Below are positions 29,782 to 37,901 of a DNA stretch of 64,000 nucleotides, in pieces. Positions within the stretch are counted from its first letter, which is position 1, and every line of letters begins with the position of its first letter. The position numbers and the translations under genes are program-made. The notes beneath the pieces were generated by a model that was given only the letters and a program-made list of their open reading frames with translations, was not told the origin of the DNA and did no database searches. The stretch is from Flavobacterium frigidimaris (GTDB taxonomy: Bacteria > Bacteroidota > Bacteroidia > Flavobacteriales > Flavobacteriaceae): positions 248,001 to 312,000 of the forward strand of contig FQWG01000003.1 of assembly GCA_900129595.1 (NCBI GenBank). Direction: 5' to 3'.

Positions 29782-29798
29782 ATCTTTGTAATGTAATA
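29782..29798 (+). promoter_or_regulatory. Promoter-like 17-mer shared with the two small RNAs
   Basis: ATCTTTGTAATGTAATA. The sequences at 23263-23279 (ATCTTTGTAGTGTAATA) and 23531-23547 (ATCTTTGTCATGTAATA) differ by only one or two bases. It lies 16 bases before the DUF4142 start codon. Confidence 0.5.
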
Positions 29799-29813
29799 CT
29801 TTATGAAGTAATA

Positions 29814-30380
29814 ATGAAAGCAGCGCCCCAATTGAAAGCGATATTTTTTAGATTTTTTTTATTGATAATTATAGCTTGTATTTCATCCTGCAAGAAAACG
29901 AATCCGATAGAAAATTCATTAAAAAATGAAGCTTTTTTAAAAACAGAAAAAGAAGAAATTGAAGCTTTCTTTTTTATTGCAACGGCAAATGTGAGTAAAT
30001 CAATTATTTCTAAAAGTCAAATTGCACAACAAAAAAGTTCAGATTTTGCGATACAGGAATTAAGCAGAAAGACAGAAATCGAACAGACAGAATTGTTACA
30101 GGAAGTATCAAAATTAGCCAATAAAAAGCTCGTTATTATTACTGAAATCAATGCGACACACAAAAGAGATTTATACGATCTGATTGATGCAGGAATGATA
30201 AGTTTTAATAAAGTTTATTTGACATCTATGGCTGAATCCTTAAAAGAACAAATCAATCTGTTTGAATCTATTTCGAAAGAAACAAACGATAAAGAAATAT
30301 TAAAACTTGTATTGCACCATTTACCTGAACAATACCAGATCTTACGCGAAATGCAAAGGATCAACAACGAGATTATTTAA
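29814..30380 (+). CDS. DUF4142-like lipoprotein
   Basis: 188 residues. Lipoprotein signal with Cys at residue 26 (IACISSCKK; two cysteines, the second in SSCKK fits the lipobox). The mature part is a long helical domain of the DUF4142 type: EIEAFFFIATANVSKSIISKSQIAQQKSS, ending YLTSMAESLKEQINLFESIS. Such proteins are predicted ferritin-like helical bundles in the periplasm and are often stress-induced. It opens the second half of the stress cluster. Function otherwise unknown. Confidence 0.8.
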   Translation: MKAAPQLKAIFFRFFLLIIIACISSCKKTNPIENSLKNEAFLKTEKEEIEAFFFIATANVSKSIISKSQIAQQKSSDFAIQELSRKTEIEQTELLQEVSKLANKKLVIITEINATHKRDLYDLIDAGMISFNKVYLTSMAESLKEQINLFESISKETNDKEILKLVLHHLPEQYQILREMQRINNEII

Positions 30381-30419
30381 ATGCCTTTTATCTATTATTA
30401 ACTAAATTATTTTTTAACT

Positions 30420-31067
30420 ATGAAAATGCAATCAAATTTTTTATGCGCCTTAACACTTTTTTTAACAGCTTCATTTGGAATGCTACACGCTCAGGACAAT
30501 AATGTAAACACAGAGTTTGGTGTAAAGGGAGGATTCAACATGTCTAACCTGTACGGTAGCGGAGATGATGTAGACGACAATAATGTATTATACGGATTTA
30601 ACGCAGGGGTTTATGCAACTTTACCTATTTCAGATTTCATAGCTATTCAGCCAGAGATTTTGTTTACAACAAAGGGTGCTGAATTTGAATACAACAATGC
30701 TTTTGCATCAGGAAACACAAAATTTAAATTGAACTATATTGAAGTTCCTTTATTAGTAAGAGTAAATGTTACTAAAAACTTTAATATTCATGCCGGTGGT
30801 TATGCGTCTTACCTAGTAAGTTCTAAAGTAACTGGTAACGGAACTTTTGATTTTGACCAGGATATTGACAGAGACGATCTAAACAAATTTGACGCTGGTA
30901 TAGCTGCAGGTGTTGGTGTAGACTTTGACCCAATAAGTATTGGTGTACGTTACAACTATGGATTAACAACCGTTGGAAAAGAAAGAACTGTAGGCGGAAC
31001 AACAATTACAATTCCGGACGCTAAAAACAGCAACCTGACTGTATACTTATCTTATAAGTTAAACTAG
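30420..31067 (+). CDS. Outer-membrane beta-barrel protein (PorT-like OMP_b-brl family)
   Basis: 215 residues with a signal peptide (about 1-24, ending MLHAQ). The body begins TEFGVKGGFNMSNLYG, then alternating amphipathic strands such as YGFNAGVYATLPISDFIAIQPEILFTTKG, and ends LTVYLSYKLN, the aromatic-rich final strand needed for barrel insertion. This is the PF13568 barrel of about eight strands found in many Flavobacteria. It is followed after 38 bases by the lmo0937-like gene. Role (adhesin, structural barrel) not determined. Confidence 0.9.
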   Translation: MKMQSNFLCALTLFLTASFGMLHAQDNNVNTEFGVKGGFNMSNLYGSGDDVDDNNVLYGFNAGVYATLPISDFIAIQPEILFTTKGAEFEYNNAFASGNTKFKLNYIEVPLLVRVNVTKNFNIHAGGYASYLVSSKVTGNGTFDFDQDIDRDDLNKFDAGIAAGVGVDFDPISIGVRYNYGLTTVGKERTVGGTTITIPDAKNSNLTVYLSYKLN

Positions 31068-31105
31068 GAAAAAAACGAATTTATTAACCCCTTAATATAA
31101 AAACC

Positions 31106-31258
31106 ATGTCAAATTTATTATATACAATCGCGGTAATTCTGGTTATTCTTTGGGCTCTTGGGTTCTTTGTTTATAGCCTTGGAAGTATCATCCATATATT
31201 ACTGGTAATTGCAATCATTGCAATACTATTCAGACTGATCAAAGGTCGTGAAGTTTAA
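31106..31258 (+). CDS. lmo0937-like tiny membrane protein
   Basis: 50 residues, two transmembrane segments: MSNLLYTIAVILVILWALGF and, after a short loop FVYSLGSIIH, ILLVIAIIAILFRLIKGREV. The pattern (WALGFF, IIH, RLIKGR) fits the lmo0937/DUF5670 family of stress-associated small membrane proteins common in Bacteroidota and Firmicutes. Same strand as the flanking genes, with 38 and 47 bases spacing. Confidence 0.88.
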   Translation: MSNLLYTIAVILVILWALGFFVYSLGSIIHILLVIAIIAILFRLIKGREV

Positions 31259-31305
31259 AAACAACAACATTATAAAAAATTATTTTAATCACTAAATCAA
31301 ATATT

Positions 31306-31587
31306 ATGAAAACGAGTAACACAATTTTAGGAATTTTAGGAGCTGCAGCTGCAGGAGCATTTTTAGGTGTATTATTTGCACCGGACAAAGGGTCAAACAC
31401 AAGAAAAAAAATCAAAGATAAATCGAAAGATTACGGAGATAAAGCAAAATCAAAATTTGATGATATTGTAAGTACTATCTCTTCAAACGGTAAAGAAATC
31501 ATCGAAGAGGGAAAAGCAAAATTCAACCAGGCAAAAGAAGACTTCAACACTATTAAAGATGAAGCAAAAAATGTAAAAACGAACTAA
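31306..31587 (+). CDS. YtxH domain-containing protein
   Basis: 93 residues. The first about 30 residues form a single membrane-associated helix with the Gly/Ala-rich motif ILGAAAAGAFLGVLFAPDKGS followed by TRKKIKDKS, the YtxH signature. The rest is a long charged helix. YtxH is a general-stress gene in Bacillus. Cotranscription with the lmo0937-like and holin-like genes is likely from spacing. Confidence 0.92.
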   Translation: MKTSNTILGILGAAAAGAFLGVLFAPDKGSNTRKKIKDKSKDYGDKAKSKFDDIVSTISSNGKEIIEEGKAKFNQAKEDFNTIKDEAKNVKTN

Positions 31588-31625
31588 TAGAAAGTGAATT
31601 TTTTAAACCATAAATACCCTATATC

Positions 31626-32006
31626 ATGGAATCAGATGCAACAACAAACGAGAACTTAAATCTTTATGAAAAAGCAGAAAACTATACCAAAACAAGCTTA
31701 GAATTAATTAAGCTTAAAACGGTATCAGCCGCAGCCGATGTCTTATCAACATTAACATCAAGAATAGCAGTTGGAGCTGTTGTTGCATTTTTTACCCTGT
31801 TCCTGAATATAGGTATTAGTTTATGGCTTGGAAAACTACTTGGAGAGTATTATTACGGTTTTTTTGCCGTGGCATTATTTTATCTGATTGTGGCCATTGT
31901 CATGCACAAAGCGCAGCACAAGCTTATAAAAACGCCTATCGGGAACATGATTGTTTCCAGTATTTTAAAAGAAACTAAAAAAGAGAGTAAAGCTGATTTA
32001 AATTAA
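31626..32006 (+). CDS. Phage holin family-like membrane protein (Holin-X type)
   Basis: 126 residues. An N-terminal amphipathic helix (NLYEKAENYTKTSLELIKLKTVSAAADVLSTL) is followed by two transmembrane helices (about 50-72 and 75-96). The layout matches the PF07332 putative holin-X/competence-like family, a chromosomal stress-linked group rather than a real phage holin. Part of the cluster with YtxH. Confidence 0.85.
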   Translation: MESDATTNENLNLYEKAENYTKTSLELIKLKTVSAAADVLSTLTSRIAVGAVVAFFTLFLNIGISLWLGKLLGEYYYGFFAVALFYLIVAIVMHKAQHKLIKTPIGNMIVSSILKETKKESKADLN

Positions 32007-32029
32007 TCGAAAAACTAAAAAAGACTGTT

Positions 32030-32389
32030 ATGGAAACTATTTATACACTTGATTCATTAGATCAGAAGATACAATTATTAGAAGATCGACAGGACGCCGA
32101 ATGGTGCGCCATTAAAGATGAAATCGATGAAATTAAGCACAATTTAAAACCTCTTAACCTCATCAGGAACACAGTTGAAGAAATCAACGAAACAGTAGGT
32201 TTCAAAAGCAATCTGGCACAATCTGCCATCAGCATCGGGATTGGTTATCTGGCAAAGAGATTTGTCGTGGGAAAAAGCACCTCGATGTTCAAAGGTATGT
32301 TTGGATCACTGTTGCAGCTGGTCGTAACTAATTTAGTTTCTAAACCACATCATGACTCCCCTAGCGAGGAATCAGCACAAAAAGAATAA
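32030..32389 (+). CDS. Small hypothetical protein of the stress cluster
   Basis: 119 residues. The N-terminal half is a charged helix (LEDRQDAEWCAIKDEIDEIKHNLKPLNLI); the second half is more hydrophobic, SAISIGIGYLAKRFVVGKSTSMFKGMFGSLLQLVVTNLVS, suggesting one membrane-associated segment. It follows the holin-like gene by 23 bases, so it is part of the same unit. I do not recognise a named family. Confidence 0.72.
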   Translation: METIYTLDSLDQKIQLLEDRQDAEWCAIKDEIDEIKHNLKPLNLIRNTVEEINETVGFKSNLAQSAISIGIGYLAKRFVVGKSTSMFKGMFGSLLQLVVTNLVSKPHHDSPSEESAQKE

Positions 32390-32439
32390 TCACAAAAAGA
32401 AGAATCAAAGAGTAATTGTCTAACTAAAATTTATGTATT

Positions 32440-32538
32440 ATGGAAAAGTTAAGCGAAATAGTATTAAAAAATGGTGTGTACATGTACTCAAATCTATATA
32501 AATGTTTTGAATATACGAGAGTATTTCTAGGTATCTAA
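32440..32538 (+). CDS. Possible 32-residue micro-ORF
   Basis: ATGGAAAAG start, then EKLSEIVLKNGVYMYSN and so on to TAA, in the 3' region of the stress operon. Nothing supports translation besides an ATG and a frame of 33 codons; it could as well be the unused 3' end. The remaining gap to 33000 holds hairpins only. Confidence 0.2.
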   Translation: MEKLSEIVLKNGVYMYSNLYKCFEYTRVFLGI

Positions 32539-32676
32539 CTTGCTTTATACGTTTTATAAACAAACGGTTAAAGAGTTAATATCCTTCACTATATTTTAAA
32601 GGTTCAAAGGAGCTACGTTACAAAGGTGCAAAGGTCTTCCTTGCAGGCTTAAAATAAGGCTTAATTATGAACCAAG

Positions 32677-32713
32677 AAAGAGACTATTTCAAATATGAAA
32701 ATAGTCTCTTTTT
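32677..32713. terminator. Hairpin terminator after the stress operon
   Basis: AAAGAGACTATTT / AAATAGTCTCTTT stem and T run. Between it and the operon lies a GGTTCAAAGGAGC-type repeat fragment (32598-32640). Confidence 0.75.
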
Positions 32714-32893
32714 ATTTTAAGAAAAAATAAAAAATGGTCTTACCCATTCATTCCCATTCAAACATAGCCCAAGGTTTTTAATTTTGGGAGATCGTGATAT
32801 TGTAATTGTAACTATATTATCATCTTCATATATTGCGTTCCAACGATTTAAACTATTGAATATGTCTTTATTATGTAACTGATACTATCTCAC

Positions 32894-32937
32894 AAAAAAA
32901 ACAGCCTGTTTCACACAAGTGAAACAGGCTGTTTTTA
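32894..32937 (-). terminator. Bidirectional terminator next to prfA
   Basis: AACAGCCTGTTTCAC / GTGAAACAGGCTGTT perfect stem with A and T runs. It lies 64 bases beyond the prfA stop (minus strand) and also stops plus-strand transcription. Confidence 0.9.
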
Positions 32938-33000
32938 TAATTAGAGAACCTCGATAAGAAACCTTTGTTTCTTTGAGCCTCTGAACCTTTGAACCTTTCT

Positions 33001-34077
33001 TTAGAAAACTTCCGAAGCTTCTTTCAGTTTCTCCATATTGTTTACCAATTGTAACTCGGCAACAATTTTCTGAATGTCACCATTCATGATATTTCCTAAA
33101 TCGTATAAAGTCAAACCAACTCTGTGATCTGTTACACGACCTTGTGCGTAGTTGTACGTACGAATCTTAGCAGATCTGTCACCAGAACTCACCTGAGAAG
33201 TACGTTTTGTAGCATCTTCAGCTTCTTTCTTCGCCAATTCTTGTTCGTACAAACGAGAACGTAAAACGTTCAACGCCTTATCTTTGTTTTTATGCTGTGA
33301 TTTCTGATCCTGACATTGCGCCACCAATCCCGTAGGAATGTGCGTTAAACGTACCGCAGATTTCGTTGTATTTACAGATTGTCCTCCAGGTCCAGATGAA
33401 CAGAAGAAATCCACACGAACATCGTTCATATCGATCTGTACATCAAATTCCTCTGCTTCCGGCAAAACCATTACTGTAGCTGCCGATGTGTGCACACGAC
33501 CTTGCGTTTCAGTCTGAGGAACACGTTGTACACGATGAACACCAGCTTCAAACTTCAAAGTTCCGTAAACATCTTCTCCCGAAACCTCAAAAATAACCTC
33601 TTTGAAACCTCCAGATGTTCCTTCGTTCATATCTACTACCGAAGTTCTCCAACCTTGATTTTCACAATACTTCGTATACATTCTAAATAAATCTCCTGCA
33701 AAAATACTCGCTTCATCCCCACCCGTTCCGGCACGAATCTCGACCATCACGTTTTTAGCATCTTCAGGATCTTTAGGGATCAACATAAACTTGATTTCTT
33801 CTTCAAGTTCAGGCAATCTTTCTTTTGCTTCATCAAGTTGCATTTTGGCCATTTCGGTCATATCTGCATCACTTCCGTCAGCAATAATTTCGTTTGCCTC
33901 ATCTATATTAGCCATCAAAAGCACATATTCATCACGCTTTTCAGCCAATGCTTTCAGGTTTTTGTACTCTTGATTCAATTGCACATAACGTTTCTGATCA
34001 GAAATAACATCCGGCTGGATAATTAAGTCTGAAATCTCGTCGAAACGTTGTTTTACTATTTGAAGTCTATCTAACAT
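33001..34077 (-). CDS. prfA: Peptide chain release factor 1
   Basis: 358 residues. Stop-codon recognition motif of RF1 is the PxT tripeptide, here Pro187-Gln188-Thr189 in [15 protein letters not shown]. The peptidyl-hydrolase GGQ is at 231-233 ([10 protein letters not shown]), and the RF1 C-terminal [12 protein letters not shown] is present. It terminates translation at UAA and UAG. On the minus strand TAAATTTG (plus-strand 34102-34109) is a good -7 box, 25 bases upstream of the ATG. Confidence 0.98.
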   Translation of the reverse strand: MLDRLQIVKQRFDEISDLIIQPDVISDQKRYVQLNQEYKNLKALAEKRDEYVLLMANIDEANEIIADGSDADMTEMAKMQLDEAKERLPELEEEIKFMLIPKDPEDAKNVMVEIRAGTGGDEASIFAGDLFRMYTKYCENQGWRTSVVDMNEGTSGGFKEVIFEVSGEDVYGTLKFEAGVHRVQRVPQTETQGRVHTSAATVMVLPEAEEFDVQIDMNDVRVDFFCSSGPGGQSVNTTKSAVRLTHIPTGLVAQCQDQKSQHKNKDKALNVLRSRLYEQELAKKEAEDATKRTSQVSSGDRSAKIRTYNYAQGRVTDHRVGLTLYDLGNIMNGDIQKIVAELQLVNNMEKLKEASEVF

Positions 34078-34101
34078 TTTCTAATTCCTTTTATTGGAGT
34101 G

Positions 34102-34109
34102 CAAATTTA
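34102..34109 (-). promoter_or_regulatory. -7 box of prfA
   Basis: CAAATTTA on the plus strand, TAAATTTG on the minus strand, exact TAnnTTTG. Confidence 0.5.
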
Positions 34110-34188
34110 CGAAATTTTTGTTGAAAATTCTAGTATTGATTTTTTGTGTTTTTTGAAGGGGAAATTTAGTTTGATTATAGTGGTTTTT

Positions 34189-34269
34189 AGGAGCTGTTTC
34201 CTGCTATCCGTTCCAATCTTTTGTGCCGAACACCGACACAAAAGGATTTCCTCTTCTATCAGGGCTAGG
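34189..34269. repeat. Dispersed repeat with CTTTTGTG / CACAAAAG palindrome
   Basis: Begins AGGAGCTGTTTCCTGCTATCC, ends CAGGGCTAGG, and contains the inverted repeat CTTTTGTG...CACAAAAG at 34218-34244. From general knowledge, this text recurs between genes in Flavobacterium; only one copy is in the window. It marks the left border of the accessory island. The rest of gap 34078-34461 is AT-rich. Confidence 0.5.
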
Positions 34270-34461
34270 GGTTTCGGGTTTTGTAGGATTGTTTACGGTT
34301 TTCCGTAAAATTATTTCATTAAGAGGATCTATTTTAGCAAAAAAATCAGGTGTTTTTACTTGGTGGTTAATTTGAAATATAGACGATGTTTGTTTATAAA
34401 GATTTACAGATTCTTTTTACTAATAAATTAACTATGAATAATATTAATAAAACTTAAAAAA

Positions 34462-35250
34462 ATGTACAGAGGTTATAATTTAACATCAAATATAATTAAT
34501 GCGGAAATTGATGAATTTAATGAGTTCTATGAAATAGGAAAAATACAAAATAACAAAACAAAAAAAAGTATTCAAGAAAATCTCAATCATTTTACATCTA
34601 AAAATGGAGTAATCAGTGGAACCGATTTACAAAAAAATTGGTTTCCAGAAGTTAAATCGCATATTTTTTTATCTCATTCACATAAAGATGAAAAGATAGC
34701 AATAATACTTGCAGGAATTCTTTATGAAATTTTTAATATTGAAACATTTATAGATTCTAATGTTTGGGGATATTCTAACCATATTTTAAAACAAATTGAC
34801 AATACATATTGTAAAAATACTGGCCAAAATACATATAATTACGATAAGCGAAATTATTCCACAAGTCACATAAATTTAATATTATCTACAGCTTTAAATA
34901 AAATGATAGATAATTCAGAATGTATATTTTTTTTGAATACTCCAAATTCTATTACCCCAGCTTCAATAATAGATAAAACTACGTCACCTTGGATATTTTC
35001 AGAGATTGCTACAACGCAAATTATAAGAAAAGTACCCCCTAAAAGATTAAATATAAAGGATAGCAAATATTCAGCACAAATGAAGGCTTTAAACGAAAAT
35101 TTAAAAATAGAATATGATATAGAATTATCGCATTTAACAAATTTAAATGAAAACACATTATGGGAATGGTTCAAAAAAGATTGTAACTCACCAGAAAATG
35201 CTCTCGATCAATTATATTCTTTAACTCCCCTATCAAATAAATTCTTATAA
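34462..35250 (+). CDS. TIR-like domain protein, island copy 1
   Basis: 262 residues. After about 60 residues (MYRGYNL..., ending GTDLQKNWFP), a TIR-like fold begins at KSHIFLSHSHKDEKIAIILAGILYE (66-90), a clear box 1. FIDSNVWGYS follows (97-105), then a conserved helix ending ECIFFLNTPNS (153-163) and SPWIFSEIA (175-183). In TIR enzymes the SxWxxxE pattern holds the NADase glutamate, so Glu181 is the candidate catalytic residue (inference). Domains of this sort deplete NAD in bacterial immunity. The protein is paralogous to the next gene; 15 bases separate them. The gene is notably AT-rich. Confidence 0.83.
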   Translation: MYRGYNLTSNIINAEIDEFNEFYEIGKIQNNKTKKSIQENLNHFTSKNGVISGTDLQKNWFPEVKSHIFLSHSHKDEKIAIILAGILYEIFNIETFIDSNVWGYSNHILKQIDNTYCKNTGQNTYNYDKRNYSTSHINLILSTALNKMIDNSECIFFLNTPNSITPASIIDKTTSPWIFSEIATTQIIRKVPPKRLNIKDSKYSAQMKALNENLKIEYDIELSHLTNLNENTLWEWFKKDCNSPENALDQLYSLTPLSNKFL

Positions 35251-35265
35251 ACAAACAATTTAAAC

Positions 35266-36030
35266 ATGTATAAAGGCTTTAATTTATCACTAAATTCAAA
35301 AGAACTTTCAAATTTTCAACATTATTATAAAATAGGAGAAGAAAATTATCTAAAATTAAAGAAACCGATAGATAATAATTTTAGAAAATTTTTATTTTCT
35401 CCCACTACTATTGACGGAACTGAATTACAAGAAAACTGGTTTCCAAATTTAAATGCAGATATATTTATATCTCACTCTCATGATGACAAACAGTTAGCAA
35501 TAGCTTTTTCTGGTTGGCTTTATGAAAATTTTGGACTTATCGCTTTTATTGATTCTTGCCTTTGGGGATCTTCAGATAATCTCCTACAAGGGGTTAATGA
35601 CAATTATTCTGTACAAAATTTATCGCCAAAACTTTATTCATATTCAGATGTAAATTATGCATCAAGCCATATTCACATGATGCTAATGAATGCTTTAACA
35701 ATGATGATTGACAAATGTGAATGTTTTATAGTTATAAATACACCAAATTCTATACAAAAATACGAAACCCTTAATAAGAGTGAATCTCCTTGGATCTACA
35801 ATGAAATCGCTCTTTCAAAATTTATTAGAATCAATATTCCTGATCGTTTTAAAATTATAATTGAATCAAAAACTTTTAGTGCGGAAAAGGATACGCCCCA
35901 ATTAAAAATCAATTATAATCTAGATCTAGATCATTTAACAAAAATAGATTCAACTTTTTTAGCAATGTGGCTAAAAAAACATCCTACAAATGAACTCGAA
36001 GCACTTAATTATTTATATAAACTAAAATAA
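35266..36030 (+). CDS. TIR-like domain protein, island copy 2
   Basis: 254 residues, the paralogue of 34462-35250. Identity by eye is around 40% over the full length. The same landmarks are present: MYKGFNL start, GTELQENWFP (51-60), ADIFISHSHDDKQLAIAFSGWLYE (64-87), FIDSCLWGSS (94-103), ECFIVINTPNS (152-162) and SPWIYNEIA (174-182) with the candidate catalytic Glu180. It is followed after only 3 bases by the membrane-protein gene, a strong sign of cotranscription and functional coupling. Confidence 0.83.
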   Translation: MYKGFNLSLNSKELSNFQHYYKIGEENYLKLKKPIDNNFRKFLFSPTTIDGTELQENWFPNLNADIFISHSHDDKQLAIAFSGWLYENFGLIAFIDSCLWGSSDNLLQGVNDNYSVQNLSPKLYSYSDVNYASSHIHMMLMNALTMMIDKCECFIVINTPNSIQKYETLNKSESPWIYNEIALSKFIRINIPDRFKIIIESKTFSAEKDTPQLKINYNLDLDHLTKIDSTFLAMWLKKHPTNELEALNYLYKLK

Positions 36031-36033
36031 AAA

Positions 36034-36432
36034 ATGGAAGACAAATTAAAACATCTAGAATTTATACAGAATGTAATAACTCGTATGAATACAAATTCTT
36101 TTCTAATTAAAGGTTGGGCTGTAACACTAGTTTCTGCATTATTTGCTTTAGCTGCAAAAGATTCGAATGGAGATTTTGCTATCTTATCTTATATAGTTAT
36201 TCCATCCTTTTGGATTTTAGATGCGTTTTTTATTTCTCGAGAAAAATGTTTCAGAACCTTATATAAGATTGTTTCTGCAAAAACAGGTGGGATTGATTTC
36301 AAAATGAGTATAGAAAATTACAATAATGGTAAGAATACTTGGTTAAACGCTATCTTTAATACTACCCTTATTGTATTTTACGGAGTTATTGTAGTTGTGA
36401 CAATTATCATCATGAAAATAATATTTAAATGA
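36034..36432 (+). CDS. Small three-helix membrane protein coupled to the TIR-like pair
   Basis: 132 residues. A short N-terminal amphipathic helix (KHLEFIQNVITRMNTNSF) leads into TM1 (about 27-42, GWAVTLVSALFALAA), TM2 (about 48-67, FAILSYIVIPSFWILDAFF) and TM3 (about 105-131). The segment NSFLIKGWAVTLVSALFALAA appears in many bacterial proteins that, as far as I recall, sit beside TIR-like genes; I cannot verify this here. It could be a membrane effector or a membrane anchor for the TIR-like partners. It follows them by 3 bases, and its stop codon overlaps the start of a micro-ORF. Confidence 0.78.
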   Translation: MEDKLKHLEFIQNVITRMNTNSFLIKGWAVTLVSALFALAAKDSNGDFAILSYIVIPSFWILDAFFISREKCFRTLYKIVSAKTGGIDFKMSIENYNNGKNTWLNAIFNTTLIVFYGVIVVVTIIIMKIIFK

Positions 36433-36512
36433 TGGTAATAAGATTGATTAAAAATTCGCTAAGAGATATAACAAAATTCATAGATAAGATAGCAAATCCT
36501 CACAGTGAATAA
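36429..36512 (+). CDS. Possible translationally coupled micro-ORF (27 residues)
   Basis: The ATG overlaps the stop of the membrane-protein gene (ATGATGG with TGA inside), the classic ATGA overlap. The frame encodes MMVIRLIKNSLRDITKFI and then DKIANPHSE. The first 18 residues form an amphipathic helix with basic charges. It ends 47 bases before the SEFIR gene. Overlap and helix are suggestive, but frames this short arise by chance. Confidence 0.3.
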   Translation: MMVIRLIKNSLRDITKFIDKIANPHSE

Positions 36513-36558
36513 CAAAGACTTCTTGAACATTAAAAAAAATACTCAAAAAAATAATCAA

Positions 36559-37527
36559 ATGGAAAATAATGAAAGAATTAAAGTTTTTGTTACCTATAGT
36601 TGGGATAATGAAGAACATAAAGAAAAAGCGATAGCGTTTACAAATTTTTTAAGAGATAATGGTTTTCACGCTGAAGTAGACAAAATGCTAGTACAAAACG
36701 AAACAGCAAAAGATTTTAAAGTAATGATGCATAAAGGTATGACAGATTATCAAAAAGTAATTGTTATCCTTTCCGAAGGTTATAAAAAAAAAGCAGAAGA
36801 ATTTATAGGTGGAGTCGGAACTGAATACACACTTATTTTAAAAGACATTGAAGTTAACCCAAACAAGTATATTTTAATATCATTTGAAGGACACAACGAT
36901 AATATAGCACCATTATTTTTTAAGTCTAGAGAAATAATTGACTTTAGTAAAGATAATGAAGGAGAAAAACAAAAACTCTTCGCAAAATTACTCGACAAAA
37001 AACTTTATGAATTTTCAGAAGTCGCTCCTAAATTACCAACAATAGAAACAAGTAAAATACCTTCATTATTTGCAGAAAAAAACAAGGTAATTATCTCGGA
37101 TATTAAATTAGTCTCAAATACTGGAACTTCATCCTATTTTTATCAATTACTTAAATACATTGAATTAGAGTTAAATATATCTTTTGTTAATCTAAGTGAA
37201 AGTGTTATAAATGAGTATAACGTTGAGATTCACTATCCAAAACAAATTGTCTCCTATGAAGTAGATGGTAGAATAGAAGGTGATTATAAAATAATAAACA
37301 TAGAAAAGTCAGATAGAATTTTTTCAAATCAAACAACATCAATTAAACTTGAAAAAATAGTGATTCGTAATTATACAATAAATGAGATTATAAGTAAATC
37401 AATAATAATTAAGATTTATACAGAACATGGGGTATTTGAAAAAACATTTCCTCTAAATGATTTCTTAGTAAAAGATTTTAATGGAGTTTCTAAAAAATTG
37501 GACTCTAGTTTATTTTTAGCCAATTAA
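36559..37527 (+). CDS. SEFIR domain protein, island copy A
   Basis: 322 residues from the ATG at 36559; an upstream GTG at 36505 would add 18 lysine/asparagine-rich residues and is unlikely. Residues about 6-150 are a SEFIR domain: KVFVTYSWDNEEHKEKA (box 1), the NGFHAEVDKML region, HKGMTDYQKVIVILSEGY, and GGVGTEYTLILKDIE. Residues about 165-322 are beta-rich and unlike anything I recognise. Bacterial SEFIR proteins (bSEFIR) were described as NAD-depleting anti-phage effectors. It is about 80% identical to copy B over the first about 160 residues and unrelated afterwards. Confidence 0.85.
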   Translation: MENNERIKVFVTYSWDNEEHKEKAIAFTNFLRDNGFHAEVDKMLVQNETAKDFKVMMHKGMTDYQKVIVILSEGYKKKAEEFIGGVGTEYTLILKDIEVNPNKYILISFEGHNDNIAPLFFKSREIIDFSKDNEGEKQKLFAKLLDKKLYEFSEVAPKLPTIETSKIPSLFAEKNKVIISDIKLVSNTGTSSYFYQLLKYIELELNISFVNLSESVINEYNVEIHYPKQIVSYEVDGRIEGDYKIINIEKSDRIFSNQTTSIKLEKIVIRNYTINEIISKSIIIKIYTEHGVFEKTFPLNDFLVKDFNGVSKKLDSSLFLAN

Positions 37528-37562
37528 ACAAAAAATATATTTACAAGATTTGCCAATTCCCC

Positions 37563-37608
37563 AAGCTGGCGCGAGCGTCCCGCTCGTGAACGCAACCAGA
37601 TCGCGCGG
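37563..37608. repeat. Element-end fragment CTGGCGCGAGCG ... CTCGTGAACGCAA
   Basis: Starts CTGGCGCGAGCGTCCCGCTCGT and matches the left ends of elements at 39217 and 40862. The matching right end is not seen, so it is truncated; it directly precedes the palindromic element at 37624. With 37624-37729 it fills most of the gap 37528-37901. Confidence 0.55.
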
Positions 37609-37623
37609 ATATACCTTCTAGTT

Positions 37624-37729
37624 CGATAGCGCGGATTTGCAATCCGTGCCCGTAACGATGAGACACAATACTTTGTATTTTTAAAAGATGATTATCTTTG
37701 CGGGCACGGATTACAAATCCGCGCTATCG
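37624..37729. mobile_element. MITE-like element with 29-bp inverted ends
   Basis: The 29-base arms (37624-37652 and 37701-37729; start CGATAGCGCGGATTTG) are inverted copies with one mismatch; the interior is 48 bases. No coding capacity. The remainder of the gap up to 37901 is AT-rich and should hold the promoter of SEFIR copy B. Confidence 0.65.
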
Positions 37730-37901
37730 GGGCTTTGATTTTTTAGCAGATATTGCTTATAATAAAATATGAAAATTAGAAAACAAAAAATGTTGAAAAC
37801 AACATTAAAAACAAAATAGAGCAGATATTTTTTTTCAATTCGACAGAACAGATCTGTTTAATATGACAAAAATTAAACTATTAAAGATATAAAATAATTA
37901 T

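Noticed and set aside
31626..32006. Prophage remnant suggested by the holin-like gene
   Set aside because: The gene sits in a stress cluster with no other phage genes; the holin-X family is normally chromosomal.
34099..34308. 69-codon plus-strand frame next to prfA
   Set aside because: Overlaps the prfA promoter and a dispersed intergenic repeat; no conserved features.
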